A DNA stretch of 49,476 bases from a virus: the IMG/VR virus record IMGVR_UViG_3300030044_000029, positions 1-49,476 of that record. The stretch is one strand, 5' to 3'. Numbering within the stretch: the first letter of the stretch is position 1; every line of letters begins with the position of its first letter. Positions 15,203-22,399 of this stretch are shown here, piece after piece. The notes below the pieces were generated by a model. It saw only the letters and a list, made by a program, of their open reading frames with translations, was not told the origin of the DNA and searched no databases. Made by a program: the position numbers and the translations under genes.

Positions 15203-15489
15203 AGTATCGGCGCGGGGGTGCAATAGATTGATCGTTAATCCTACCCAATTGGTGATATTCGTCAGGAACATGTAATAATAGCCAGTATTTATGGGTTATG
15301 TTGGTAAGTTTGGACCCTTAGTTGCTTACGTCTGCTTACGTCTGCGGAGTTGTCCAAGTCGGTACCTCTATGGATGTCTACGACGCCTTTGGTTGTTCTA
15401 GGTATAGGCATATCAAAACAAAAAGCGCAGTATCTAAAAAATAAATATATAAAAATTTCTAGAGGAAAGCGCAATTTTTGAAATAATAG

Positions 15490-15518
15490 TTGCAATAATC
15501 TAGTTTATATGATAGTAT
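15490..15518 (+). promoter_or_regulatory. Promoter of the HNH-recombinase gene
   Basis: TTGCAA (15490-15495), 17 bases, then TAGTAT (15513-15518) in a very AT-rich stretch, with GGAGGTGG and the ATG at 15549 downstream. It is the only rightward start site seen before the first rightward gene. Confidence 0.5.
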
Positions 15519-15548
15519 AAATTTAAGTAATTATGGAGGTGGTAGATT

Positions 15549-16157
15549 ATGGCGCAAAGAGATAAATTTCACAGTGAGTTCAAAAAAATACGTCCAAGCA
15601 TTTTGATTAGGGACGAAAACAGATGTGCAAAGTGTGGATCGGATTTGTCTTTAGAGGTTCATCATATTGACGGGTACGATAATAATTCTTCTGAGTGTTT
15701 GGTGACGCTTTGCTATTTGTGTCACGCGGTAGCACCGATGGGGAAAGACTTATTCTCGCAGTGGCTTCTTTTAGGGAGAAGCGGCATTGAGGAAGTTCAA
15801 ACCGAAATAAAAGGGAAGAAAATACCGAGGATGACAAAGGCGCAGATCGTAGAATTCTGCCGCGTTCTTTTGAAGTTCAATATTGATCTTGCCAAGGAAA
15901 GGATGAAGGCTGCGAGAGACAGGATGCGTGGGAATGGTACGTATAAAGAGGGAAGAAAGCCTTATGGTGAGAAACCAGGGGAGGCTGCGGTCTTGGAGCG
16001 GATGCTTAAAATGAGGGAAATCGGAAAACATTATTATCAAATTGCAGATGAATTAAACGCTGAAGGAATTCCATGCCGCAGGAGCGATGCGGGGAAGATA
16101 TGGAGTGGTAATACCATCCAGAAAATACTGGCGCGAAAAAGCGCAGAAAAGGCTTGA
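15549..16157 (+). CDS. HNH endonuclease fused to a serine-recombinase-like domain
   Basis: 202 aa. The N-terminal half is an HNH nuclease: CAKCG, then LEVHHIDGYDNN, then LVTLCYLCHA, giving zinc cysteines and the catalytic His. The C-terminal half (about residues 135-200), with GRKPYGEKPGEAAVLERM, then IADELNAEGIPCRR and IWSGNTIQKILARK, resembles the recombinase DNA-binding domain of large serine recombinases (PF07508 type). No resolvase catalytic domain is present. It has its own promoter and is more AT-rich than its neighbours. It is probably a mobile homing-type nuclease with a borrowed DNA-binding module. The nuclease call is strong; the fusion reading is by recalled pattern. Confidence 0.78.
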   Translation: MAQRDKFHSEFKKIRPSILIRDENRCAKCGSDLSLEVHHIDGYDNNSSECLVTLCYLCHAVAPMGKDLFSQWLLLGRSGIEEVQTEIKGKKIPRMTKAQIVEFCRVLLKFNIDLAKERMKAARDRMRGNGTYKEGRKPYGEKPGEAAVLERMLKMREIGKHYYQIADELNAEGIPCRRSDAGKIWSGNTIQKILARKSAEKA

Positions 16158-16182
16158 CAATGTTGGTATGGTATGCGAGTAT
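16154..16182 (+). promoter_or_regulatory. Promoter within the end of the HNH gene
   Basis: TTGACA (16154-16159), 17 bases, then GAGTAT (16177-16182), running into TATGTA. AGCGCAGAAAA lies just upstream, as before the promoter at 26368. The transcript would start about 16190, ahead of the gene at 16210. Confidence 0.5.
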
Positions 16183-16209
16183 GTAAATCGAAAGGGAGAG
16201 CGCAGGAAA

Positions 16210-16572
16210 ATGAAAATGAGGCCACAGTTTAATTTGCGAATGAGGGATACGGATCAGTTTTCGGATGTAGCGTGTCTGGCGGATCAGGAGGGAATATCTT
16301 CGAATGAGTGGATATTGCGCCAGATGGAGAAGCATCCGGTGTTGTTGGGTGCGAGATTGACGGAAAAGATGGAAAAGTCTGGTGTGAACGCGGCAGGCGC
16401 AGAAGTGGCATCGGCCAAAAAAATTCCGAACAAGCGCCCGCCGTCCACGTATAAAAAGGTGTGCGCCCCCGAAAATCCGATAGAGACTGATGCGGTAGGG
16501 ACGCAGGGGTGCAAGGTGACGGTGAGTAGGACAATGAGTTGCGCCCCCGAAAATTCGAAGGATAATAAATGA
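16210..16572 (+). CDS. Ribbon-helix-helix-like small DNA-binding protein, 120 aa
   Basis: The start at 16210 follows GCAGGAAA. The N-terminus, RPQFNLRMRDTDQFSDVACL, then ADQEGISSNEWILRQME, fits an Arc/MetJ-type ribbon-helix-helix: one strand, two helices, with NEW-type end contacts. The C-terminal half is a low-complexity tail in which CAPEN occurs twice, encoded by a 17-base near-repeat TGCGCCCCCGAAAAT at about 16463 and 16540. It is the first gene after its own promoter, so a repressor role is plausible. Confidence 0.6.
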   Translation: MKMRPQFNLRMRDTDQFSDVACLADQEGISSNEWILRQMEKHPVLLGARLTEKMEKSGVNAAGAEVASAKKIPNKRPPSTYKKVCAPENPIETDAVGTQGCKVTVSRTMSCAPENSKDNK

Positions 16573-16745
16573 AACCATATTATGAGCACGCTGGAATCAC
16601 CATCTCCCACGGCGATTGCCGTGAGATTCTTCCGACCCTACCCAAGTTGGACCTGCTGCTGACTGACCCCCCGTATGGGATTCTTGCCGAGAGCGGATCT
16701 GCAGCAACCCGCCGAAGTGAGCGAATAGAAAGAAATGAGCAATAA
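16569..16745 (+). pseudogene. Remnant of a DNA methyltransferase (N-terminal 58 aa)
   Basis: It starts by ATGA overlap. The first 40 residues (ITISHGDCREILPTLPKLD, LLLTDPPYGI) are the start of a D-PPY type DNA methyltransferase, including the catalytic DPPY. Normal proteins continue for 200 or more residues; here the frame ends after GSAATRRSERIERNEQ. The S-adenosylmethionine-binding part is missing, so activity is not expected. It looks like a deletion that fused the start of the gene to the next small gene. Confidence 0.7.
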
Positions 16746-16920
16746 AGTTCTGTACACGATTCAATGCAAGAAGCAGGACGGCAAGCGGTGGCTGTCAGCG
16801 CGCTTTTGGCTACCGGATCAGAAGCCAACACATTCTTGGGCTGTAGCGCAGAAAGCCATGGATGAAGCGTACAGTCAATTTCCTAATGCTAAGTATCGAA
16901 TCAGGGAGGCAAAGAGATGA
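16735..16920 (+). CDS. Hypothetical protein, 61 aa
   Basis: It overlaps the methyltransferase remnant by 11 bases and the next gene by ATGA. The sequence is basic and aromatic (CKKQDGKRWLSARFWLPDQK) and looks like a single small alpha/beta fold. Not recognised. Confidence 0.6.
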   Translation: MSNKVLYTIQCKKQDGKRWLSARFWLPDQKPTHSWAVAQKAMDEAYSQFPNAKYRIREAKR

Positions 16921-17108
16921 GAGGAACTGTTTTTGAATACGACGGCATGAGGTTTAAAGCGCAGGATGATGAAATCTGTTCATTGCTTTCCGACGCCGCG
17001 ATTTTAGAGAAGATTGGATCTTGCAATCTTAAAACAGCGATTCGTGTTGCGCTCGAATGTCAGAGAATTACTTTGGCTGACCTTCCTGTGCCGGTGGGGT
17101 GCGTGTAA
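16917..17108 (+). CDS. Hypothetical protein, 63 aa
   Basis: ATGA overlap at the start. It contains FEYDGMRFKAQDDEICSLLS and a helical C-terminus. It might be a small DNA-binding or regulatory protein, but no motif is decisive. Confidence 0.55.
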   Translation: MRGTVFEYDGMRFKAQDDEICSLLSDAAILEKIGSCNLKTAIRVALECQRITLADLPVPVGCV

Positions 17109-17278
17109 TGATTAGGGCGAGGATAGCTTTGTTCCTAATGGGGCGTAGGAATCGTCAGATATTGGACGATATGACCAGCGTGGTGTGCGGAACGAAGAAA
17201 AACTACGAACTAAAAGTTGATGGGCCATTGATCGATCTTTTGATTAGGAGATGGCTCCACAATGAGGATGTACGATGA
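17108..17278 (+). CDS. Hypothetical protein, 56 aa, winged-helix-like
   Basis: The ATG at 17108 overlaps the previous stop (TAATG) and the stop at 17278 overlaps the next start. The sequence (RNRQILDDMTSVVCGTKKNY, then DLLIRRWLHNEDVR) has the length and helix pattern of a small winged helix. Not recognised. Confidence 0.55.
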   Translation: MIRARIALFLMGRRNRQILDDMTSVVCGTKKNYELKVDGPLIDLLIRRWLHNEDVR

Positions 17279-17556
17279 CCGACCGCCCAATGTCGAAACG
17301 AATGCAGGACGTTCTAGCAACCATAGCAGACGCCAAGAGCGGAGAAATAAGAGGATGGTCCATTGCAACATGGCTGCTACAGCGTCAGCATCCTGAAGGC
17401 ATAAGGGAATCGCTGAGGGCGCTTGTCAACAGGGGGTTGATCGCGATGCGCCCGATGGACGATACGAGAGACGAATGGCAAAAGGCATTTCCTGACCGCC
17501 TCAAGGCGATGTACTCGATTGCCAAACAGGACGGTCCTGAAGTTCAAGTAGGATAA
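17275..17556 (+). CDS. Winged-helix-like protein, 93 aa
   Basis: ATGA overlap at the start. RMQDVLATIADAKSGEIRGW, then SLRALVNRGLIAMRP, has the shape of a winged-helix DNA-binding domain, with a recognition-type helix and the wing GLIAMRP. The remainder is short and polar. It is probably a regulator; the target is unknown. Confidence 0.55.
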   Translation: MTDRPMSKRMQDVLATIADAKSGEIRGWSIATWLLQRQHPEGIRESLRALVNRGLIAMRPMDDTRDEWQKAFPDRLKAMYSIAKQDGPEVQVG

Positions 17557-17558
17557 AA

Positions 17559-17921
17559 ATGAGCAGTGAAAGGGGAATGATGATGAGCGGATTGAAAAGA
17601 TTATTTCGGAGAACAGATTGGAAACACTTCTTTGACAAAAACGGTGTTGGGGAAATTGTATGGCTAAAAGAAAGAGGATGGTTAGAACATCCAAACTGTT
17701 TTAGCACTAGCGTTTTCTATGTTAGTGGAAAAATTAAAGGTGGATTTCGAGGAGAAGGGTTTTTCACTGTACGGTCTGTGGATTACGAAGACAATCAAGA
17801 TGCAAGAAATTTTTTATCCGAGGAGGCTGTTTCACGCCTTAAATCCTATGCGCTTCCTAATTGTCGATGCCGAATGGGACTCCATTGGAAGTGCGGAATT
17901 CACCACAACTGGATAGGATAA
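17559..17921 (+). CDS. Hypothetical protein, 120 aa
   Basis: AGGATAAAA precedes the ATG. The sequence has WKHFFDKNGVGEIVWLKERG and a C-terminal Cys/His group (NCRCRMGLHWKCGIHHN) that may bind metal. Codon use in this and nearby genes is AT-richer than in the left arm. Unknown function. Confidence 0.55.
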   Translation: MSSERGMMMSGLKRLFRRTDWKHFFDKNGVGEIVWLKERGWLEHPNCFSTSVFYVSGKIKGGFRGEGFFTVRSVDYEDNQDARNFLSEEAVSRLKSYALPNCRCRMGLHWKCGIHHNWIG

Positions 17922-17951
17922 AGCGATTCGGATGAGGAAGGAGGATGCGCG

Positions 17952-18131
17952 ATGAAAACAAGGAATTGTGATTGGTGCGAAGCTGATTTGGGACCGGGTG
18001 GGGAGCACGACACGCGGGAGCCTGAAGCGTGCTCAGAACGGGAGTGTCAGCGAGAAGTAAGGAACCTTTACCGCGAGATGCAAGAGGAACGTGAAGATCG
18101 GGCGCGGGAAGACAATTACGAACGGTACTAG
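17952..18131 (+). CDS. Small cysteine-containing acidic protein, 59 aa
   Basis: A complete frame with a GGAGGATGCG site upstream. CDWCEADLG at the N-terminus and CSERECQREV later could form a zinc knuckle. The C-terminus is highly charged (YREMQEEREDRAREDNYERY), a likely helix. Unknown function. Confidence 0.6.
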   Translation: MKTRNCDWCEADLGPGGEHDTREPEACSERECQREVRNLYREMQEEREDRAREDNYERY

Positions 18132-18140
18132 GGGTGAGGA

Positions 18141-18695
18141 ATGGGAGCGGGGAGAACAATAAAGATCAAGTGCGCGTGGTGCTGCAAGAGCTTTCCTAAA
18201 GCTGTTGGAGCATATAATCGCGCCATGAAAATAAAATCCCCTTTGTATTGCAGCCAGAAGTGCTCTGGCCTAGCACGCCGAAAAAATAAATCGGTTAAGG
18301 AAAAGAAGAGGCTTAAGGCAGATTATGATAGGAATAGACGAACAGAAAAATCCGATGAGTTGAAGGCTAAAAAGAAGGCAGCGTATGCAATCTGGGGTCC
18401 GATTCATCGGGAAGAGGAACGTCAAAAGCGCAAGGAGGGGATGCCAAAGCATGTGGAGTATTGCCGCCAACCTGAATACAAGAAAAAGAAGAAAGATTAT
18501 GATCGGAAAGTTCGGGTTGCGGAGTACGGCGAGTTTGCAGAATCTTATGAGCTTTTAGAGGAATTGGTGAAAGAAATCAAGCGCCAGATGCCAGACCGAT
18601 TCGAGCGTTATGCTCAGTCTGGAAGACAACAATGGAACCCAGTTAACCAACAAAGGAGAAGGAATGCAAGGACAAATGGGATTGACAGCAAATAG
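18141..18695 (+). CDS. Zinc-finger protein with long basic helix, 184 aa
   Basis: N-terminal CAWCCKSFPKA and YCSQKCSGLARR form a CxxC-CxxxC zinc finger of the type seen in phage HNH-related and DNA-binding proteins. The following 100 residues are very Lys/Glu/Arg-rich (KEKKRLKADYDRNRRTEKSD), probably a long helix. No HNH catalytic motif is visible. Likely a nucleic-acid-binding protein of unknown role. Confidence 0.6.
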   Translation: MGAGRTIKIKCAWCCKSFPKAVGAYNRAMKIKSPLYCSQKCSGLARRKNKSVKEKKRLKADYDRNRRTEKSDELKAKKKAAYAIWGPIHREEERQKRKEGMPKHVEYCRQPEYKKKKKDYDRKVRVAEYGEFAESYELLEELVKEIKRQMPDRFERYAQSGRQQWNPVNQQRRRNARTNGIDSK

Positions 18696-18903
18696 CCTCA
18701 GAGAAGCATTGTGGGCAACACTTAACCAAGTCAAGGCAAAGAAGATGCTGCCAGGACATGCAGACGCTATTGCAGCGCAGGCAAGGGAAATCCTTCGCAC
18801 GGTAAAAGTTCAGCTTCAGATTAGCGGACAAACGGCTCGTCCTGTGCCAGTTGAGGTCGTGGAATTCTCAGAAGGTAAGAATAAGAGGGCGATCAAGAAG
18901 TGA
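18664..18903 (+). CDS. Hypothetical phage protein, 79 aa
   Basis: The start at 18664 has AAAGGAGAAGG upstream, inside the end of the previous gene (32-base overlap). The sequence is helical (SLREALWATLNQVKAKK, then ADAIAAQAREILRTVKVQL). Similar small proteins with AxxIaxqAreIlrtvk patterns occur in many phages; their role is unknown. Confidence 0.65.
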   Translation: MQGQMGLTANSLREALWATLNQVKAKKMLPGHADAIAAQAREILRTVKVQLQISGQTARPVPVEVVEFSEGKNKRAIKK

Positions 18904-19124
18904 TCGACTTCCGCACAAGGTTCCGCGATTTTGATAATCCCCTCCATCCCTTCCAAAAGTGGTGGAGGGAGCATGGACAGTTCATGTTCTCTGGCGGCGG
19001 TAGGAATCAAATGATGTGGGCTGCTCGTGGATGGATAGCGAGAGAGCAGATGAGTGATGGGGTAGAGGTAACGGGGGAGTCGATGAACGAGAAGCGTCCG
19101 CATCGGAAATGGGGAGAGAAATGA
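18900..19124 (+). CDS. Hypothetical protein, 74 aa
   Basis: Begins at GTG overlapping the previous stop. Rich in Phe, Trp and Arg (FRDFDNPLHPFQKWWREHGQ). No motif is recognised. Start-codon choice is uncertain. Confidence 0.5.
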   Translation: MIDFRTRFRDFDNPLHPFQKWWREHGQFMFSGGGRNQMMWAARGWIAREQMSDGVEVTGESMNEKRPHRKWGEK

Positions 19125-19369
19125 AAGATTGGGCTGTCAGAGATTTGCCTAAGCCATCGGCATTTATTCAATGGAAGGGTACTGATGTCTGCATGGACTG
19201 TTATTGTTTATGTGGGAAAAGTTTTCATATTGATGCCGGATTTGCTTATGCTGTGACGTGTCCTCACTGTAATCGTAGATATGAAATGTCTGCGGTTATT
19301 GAAATGCGCGAGATTCATGATGACGAAGTATGGGATGGGTGTATTATTGAAGCGGAGGATGCTAAGTGA
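19121..19369 (+). CDS. Zinc-ribbon protein, 82 aa
   Basis: The ATG at 19121 is preceded by GGGGAGAG and overlaps the previous stop. CMDCYCLCGKSFHIDAGF and CPHCNRRYEM give a four-cysteine zinc ribbon, as in many small phage proteins. Function unknown. Confidence 0.65.
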   Translation: MKDWAVRDLPKPSAFIQWKGTDVCMDCYCLCGKSFHIDAGFAYAVTCPHCNRRYEMSAVIEMREIHDDEVWDGCIIEAEDAK

Positions 19370-19626
19370 ACGAAGTCGAATGGAGAATCAGTCCGCAGGT
19401 ATTCAGTGATTTGCACAGCATTATATCCAAACATGGAATGGGTATTCCTCAACTTGACGATGACATGCGCAAGGAACTGTTTGGAGATCGTCTTATTGGT
19501 CCTGACGCTGCGGCAATGGAGATTGTTGAAAAATATGGATTGCGCGTAGGAATATCGTTAAGGATTGTAGTAGACTATAAGTTAGATGGGTACGAGAAAC
19601 CCAAGTACGAGTACGGGGATAACTGA
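19366..19626 (+). CDS. Hypothetical protein, 86 aa
   Basis: Begins at GTG overlapping the stop of the previous gene. It contains ELFGDRLIGPDAAAMEIVEK and a beta-like C-terminus. Not recognised. Confidence 0.55.
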   Translation: MNEVEWRISPQVFSDLHSIISKHGMGIPQLDDDMRKELFGDRLIGPDAAAMEIVEKYGLRVGISLRIVVDYKLDGYEKPKYEYGDN

Positions 19627-19643
19627 GGGGAGAAGATAAGGTA

Positions 19644-20105
19644 GTGAAACTCGTATTCCTTGAAGTCCACGGCGTTCTCATGATGCCTATTTGTGAGAAC
19701 GTAGCAAGACTCCTGCAAGAACCTGTGAAGGCGTTTAAGCCTGCCGTAGATGCTTTGAACTTTATCACTAGAACCACGGGAGCGAAGATTGTTATCACGA
19801 GCGCATGGAGGAATGCGGGAATATGGGTATTGGAGGAAAAGTTCAAGGAGTGGGGAGTAGAGGGGAAGATTATTGACGGTACTCCTATCGGTTTAGGAAA
19901 ATCGGACGAAATCAATAAGTATTTGGTGTGGGCTATAGAACCTGAATCCTACGTGGTAATTGATTGTGAGAACATCGAGGATACTAACTATGCTGATTTA
20001 TCAAAACATCTGGTGATAACCAACCCTAAAGAGGGTGGATTAACTGAGAATTTGGCGCAAAGGTCGGTAGAGATTCTTAACAAGATGAGAGAAAAGGAGA
20101 AGTAA
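19644..20105 (+). CDS. HAD-like protein (HAD_SAK_2 type) with altered catalytic motif
   Basis: 153 aa from a GTG start. The pattern LVFLEVHGVL, then ALNFITRTTGAKIVITSAWR, then EWGVEGKIIDGTP, then SYVVIDCENI fits the HAD domain found in Swiss-army-knife RNA-repair-type proteins. In active HAD enzymes motif I is DxD; here it reads E-V-H, so both aspartates are gone. ITSAWR (motif II) and the late acidic VIDCEN are present. It is either a non-catalytic derivative or one with changed chemistry. The fold assignment is by recalled pattern. Confidence 0.7.
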   Translation: MKLVFLEVHGVLMMPICENVARLLQEPVKAFKPAVDALNFITRTTGAKIVITSAWRNAGIWVLEEKFKEWGVEGKIIDGTPIGLGKSDEINKYLVWAIEPESYVVIDCENIEDTNYADLSKHLVITNPKEGGLTENLAQRSVEILNKMREKEK

Positions 20106-20308
20106 TGTACACAAACATTGAGTTGGAAGTTTCTCGCGGTACGCAGGTAGGCGGATCAGCACAAAAAGGTAAATACTCTGTAATATACGGAGGAAATGAA
20201 ACCGTATTAACGATAACTGGTCCGTACAAAACGCTGCGCAAGTTGTTGGTGGAGTCAATAGAAGTGATTGACGAAATGCACGAATCGCAAAAGGAAATGA
20301 ATAAGTAA
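20105..20308 (+). CDS. Hypothetical protein, 67 aa
   Basis: TAATG overlap with the HAD-like gene. The sequence looks beta-then-helix (YTNIELEVSRGTQVGGSAQ, then LRKLLVESIEVIDEMHES). Not recognised. Confidence 0.55.
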   Translation: MYTNIELEVSRGTQVGGSAQKGKYSVIYGGNETVLTITGPYKTLRKLLVESIEVIDEMHESQKEMNK

Positions 20309-20322
20309 CGGAGGGGTAGAAG

Positions 20323-20823
20323 ATGGCTGATAAGGTTGTAGTACCGGATGAAATGAGGATCGCGGCAGGAATGGCGAGCACTGGATATGATCCTGACGGG
20401 TATTTTTTGTACAATTCACTTGAAGGTGCTCTTAACTGGTTGGATGAAAAGATAAAGGGTTTGAAAAGGGGAGATACGTATCTTGGGCGTAGGTTATACA
20501 ACAATGCGATTGAAGATGTTCGCCGGATGTACCTTGCGCCTGATTCGGAAGTTGGGACTGCTGCTAAGAATGTAATCCAAAGCATGATGGGATGCACATT
20601 TACCCCCACAGAAGCCAATGAAATAGTAAAACATTTGGGCTATGCTTCTCACGGATGGATTCCTTCCTGCCCCCCTAAAGAAGAATCTACTGAGCCAGAA
20701 GTTCCAGAGGCAATCAAGGGCCTGATTGAATTTGCAATCGGGAAGAAAACAATTCCGCCTCCGTATTATGCTGATGCCGTTATCGAAGCCTTCCGTCGCG
20801 GACAGAAATCGGTAATCAAATGA
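20323..20823 (+). CDS. Member 1 of a four-copy phage protein family
   Basis: 166 aa. It begins with VVVPDEMRIAAGMAS, has LEGALNWLDEKI and AIEDVRRMYLAPDSEV in the middle, and ends with VPEAIKGLIEFAIGK and AFRRGQKS. Genes at 26905, 32226 and 33395 share these blocks: VP[DE]xM at the start, a short helix around AL, the [DE]xxRxMYLAP box, then EVPEEI, and (in three) FRRGQK at the end. A spaced, divergent paralogue family of unknown role. The repeated ends suggest the whole gene was copied. Confidence 0.6.
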   Translation: MADKVVVPDEMRIAAGMASTGYDPDGYFLYNSLEGALNWLDEKIKGLKRGDTYLGRRLYNNAIEDVRRMYLAPDSEVGTAAKNVIQSMMGCTFTPTEANEIVKHLGYASHGWIPSCPPKEESTEPEVPEAIKGLIEFAIGKKTIPPPYYADAVIEAFRRGQKSVIK

Positions 20824-21011
20824 CCGAACACACAGCACTTGAGAAACGGGTTAAATCGAAAGTAAAAAGACTAAGCAACATGACAGAACACAAGGTTCCA
20901 ACACTGTCAAAGCAATGTACTCGCGGTCAAGTGATAAATGGATGCTCTAACTGCTTCAAGAAGGATTGTCCGTGCGACTGCCATAGACGCGTAGGACCGG
21001 AAAGGAACTAA
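20820..21011 (+). CDS. Cysteine-rich small protein, 63 aa
   Basis: ATGA overlap at the start. A second start (MTEHKVPTLSK) lies 20 residues in, and both begin MTEH, so either may be used. The C-terminus carries CTRGQVINGCSNCFKKDCPC, then DCH, a cysteine-rich metal-binding-like tail. Unknown role. Confidence 0.55.
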   Translation: MTEHTALEKRVKSKVKRLSNMTEHKVPTLSKQCTRGQVINGCSNCFKKDCPCDCHRRVGPERN

Positions 21012-21015
21012 AGGG

Positions 21016-21174
21016 ATGAGTTGTAGGGGAGATAGGCGAGAGGAAAAGAATAGGTTTTACGATAGGGTAGACGAGATACTTGATTTTGGCAAGTACCGTC
21101 GTTCTCTTATGGCGCTAAAATGGACTATGTGGGAGCTTCAGCGGTTGGTTAGTGCGGAGCAAGGGGAGGAATGA
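21016..21174 (+). CDS. Hypothetical protein, 52 aa
   Basis: ATG at 21016 directly after AAAGGG; it ends with an ATGA junction to the next gene. Charged and helical (CRGDRREEKNRFYDRVDEIL). Not recognised. Confidence 0.5.
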   Translation: MSCRGDRREEKNRFYDRVDEILDFGKYRRSLMALKWTMWELQRLVSAEQGEE

Positions 21175-21938
21175 TGGGGAACGAATATAATCCGACAGAG
21201 GAATCATTTTTGAATGATGTGTCAAAACACTCGATGGAAATCCTTCTTGATAATGGCGTTTATCGCCATCTACGTTTTACGAATAACGGTTCTAACGTGA
21301 TGAGATTCGACATTGTGACTTATCCTGGCCATCTTGTCTACTCTGGCGATATGGGAAGTTTTGTATTTTCTCGTCTGAATGATATGTTTGAGTTCTTCAG
21401 AACGGGCAATCGAGTAGATGGAAAACTAAGCATAAATCCTGGATACTGGAGCGAGAAACTGGAGGCTGTTGATCGATGTGACTCTACGCAAGGAAATGGA
21501 TTCAAGGAGTATTCTTCGGATAAATTCAAGAACAAAGTCAACGAACATGTTGACGAATGGATCAAAGAATACGCTGAAGAATTCAACTCTGATTTTGAAG
21601 ATAGTTTGCGACATTGGTTGGAACGCTCTGAAGAGGCTAAGAAACAGGGCGTATGCCACACGAACAAGGAATGCAAACTGATGTATTCAGAGATTCCCCA
21701 AGAGCGGAAGGACGCGGCGGTAAAAGCGTTTAGGGAGAGCGACTATGCTCCGTCTTTTCCAGAGATCAGAACTGCAATAGCCAATGATCCTGAAGGATGG
21801 AACATCCCTTATCATAGTTTTTGGGGTATGGGAGTAAGGAATTTCTTCCGAGGAAAGGGATTTGGAGAAGATTACTTCGGAATTGACAATTTGGATTGCA
21901 TTTACGTCCAATTAGTAGAGGATGCCGTTAAAGCATAG
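21171..21938 (+). CDS. Conserved phage hypothetical protein, 255 aa
   Basis: It has PGHLVYSGDMGSFVFSRLND, then MFEFFRT, a stretch I recall from several unrelated phage hypothetical proteins. It continues with a charged helical middle and an aromatic C-terminus (IPYHSFWGMGVRNFF). There is no enzyme motif. It lies 16 bases before ssb, so a link to DNA metabolism is possible but not shown. Confidence 0.65.
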   Translation: MMGNEYNPTEESFLNDVSKHSMEILLDNGVYRHLRFTNNGSNVMRFDIVTYPGHLVYSGDMGSFVFSRLNDMFEFFRTGNRVDGKLSINPGYWSEKLEAVDRCDSTQGNGFKEYSSDKFKNKVNEHVDEWIKEYAEEFNSDFEDSLRHWLERSEEAKKQGVCHTNKECKLMYSEIPQERKDAAVKAFRESDYAPSFPEIRTAIANDPEGWNIPYHSFWGMGVRNFFRGKGFGEDYFGIDNLDCIYVQLVEDAVKA

Positions 21939-21954
21939 GGTTTGAAAGGTAAAA

Positions 21955-22389
21955 ATGAGTAAATCTGTCAATAAAGTGTTTTTGCTAGGAAATGTGGGAA
22001 AGAATCCTGAGATTCGTACTTCACCTTCAGGAACAGTGGTAGCGAACTTCAGCATAGCGGTATCGGATAGGGAGAAGGACTCGTCTGGAAACTGGACAGA
22101 CAAGACAACGTGGATAGATTGCGTCTGCTTTAAGAAGACAGCGGAGATCGTGCAGAGTTACGTCACAAAGGGAAGCAAGATATTTGTTGAGGGCAAGATT
22201 ACAAACCGTTCGTGGGACGATAAGAAGACAGGGGAGAAGCGCTACAAGTCGGAAATTATTGTCAACGACATAACGCTTCTATCAGGCAAGGAAGAGTCTG
22301 GTGGGCGTCAGGAAGAGAGCGCTCCTTCTCCAGTGAAGCGTGCGACGTTTCAAGAAGTGCTAGACGATCCTAACGAGATACCTTTTTAG
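21955..22389 (+). CDS. ssb: Single-stranded DNA-binding protein
   Basis: 144 aa. The OB-fold pattern is clear: NKVFLLGNVGKNPEIRTSPS, then ANFSIAVSD, then WIDCVCFKKTAEIVQSYV and GSKIFVEGKITNRSW. The flexible tail ends in the acidic tip DPNEIPF, the partner-binding motif of bacterial SSB. It coats single-stranded DNA during replication and recombination. No phage polymerase, primase or helicase is seen in the window, so replication genes lie elsewhere or are host-supplied. Confidence 0.93.
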   Translation: MSKSVNKVFLLGNVGKNPEIRTSPSGTVVANFSIAVSDREKDSSGNWTDKTTWIDCVCFKKTAEIVQSYVTKGSKIFVEGKITNRSWDDKKTGEKRYKSEIIVNDITLLSGKEESGGRQEESAPSPVKRATFQEVLDDPNEIPF

Positions 22390-22399
22390 GAGAGAAACG

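Noticed and set aside
15323-15342. Tandem copies of GCTTACGTCT
   Set aside because: Only two copies, no further spread and no inverted partner, so too little to call a functional repeat.
16461-16560. 17-base GC-rich direct repeat
   Set aside because: It lies inside a coding sequence and encodes the repeated CAPEN residues. Only two copies, so it is noted with the gene, not as an element.
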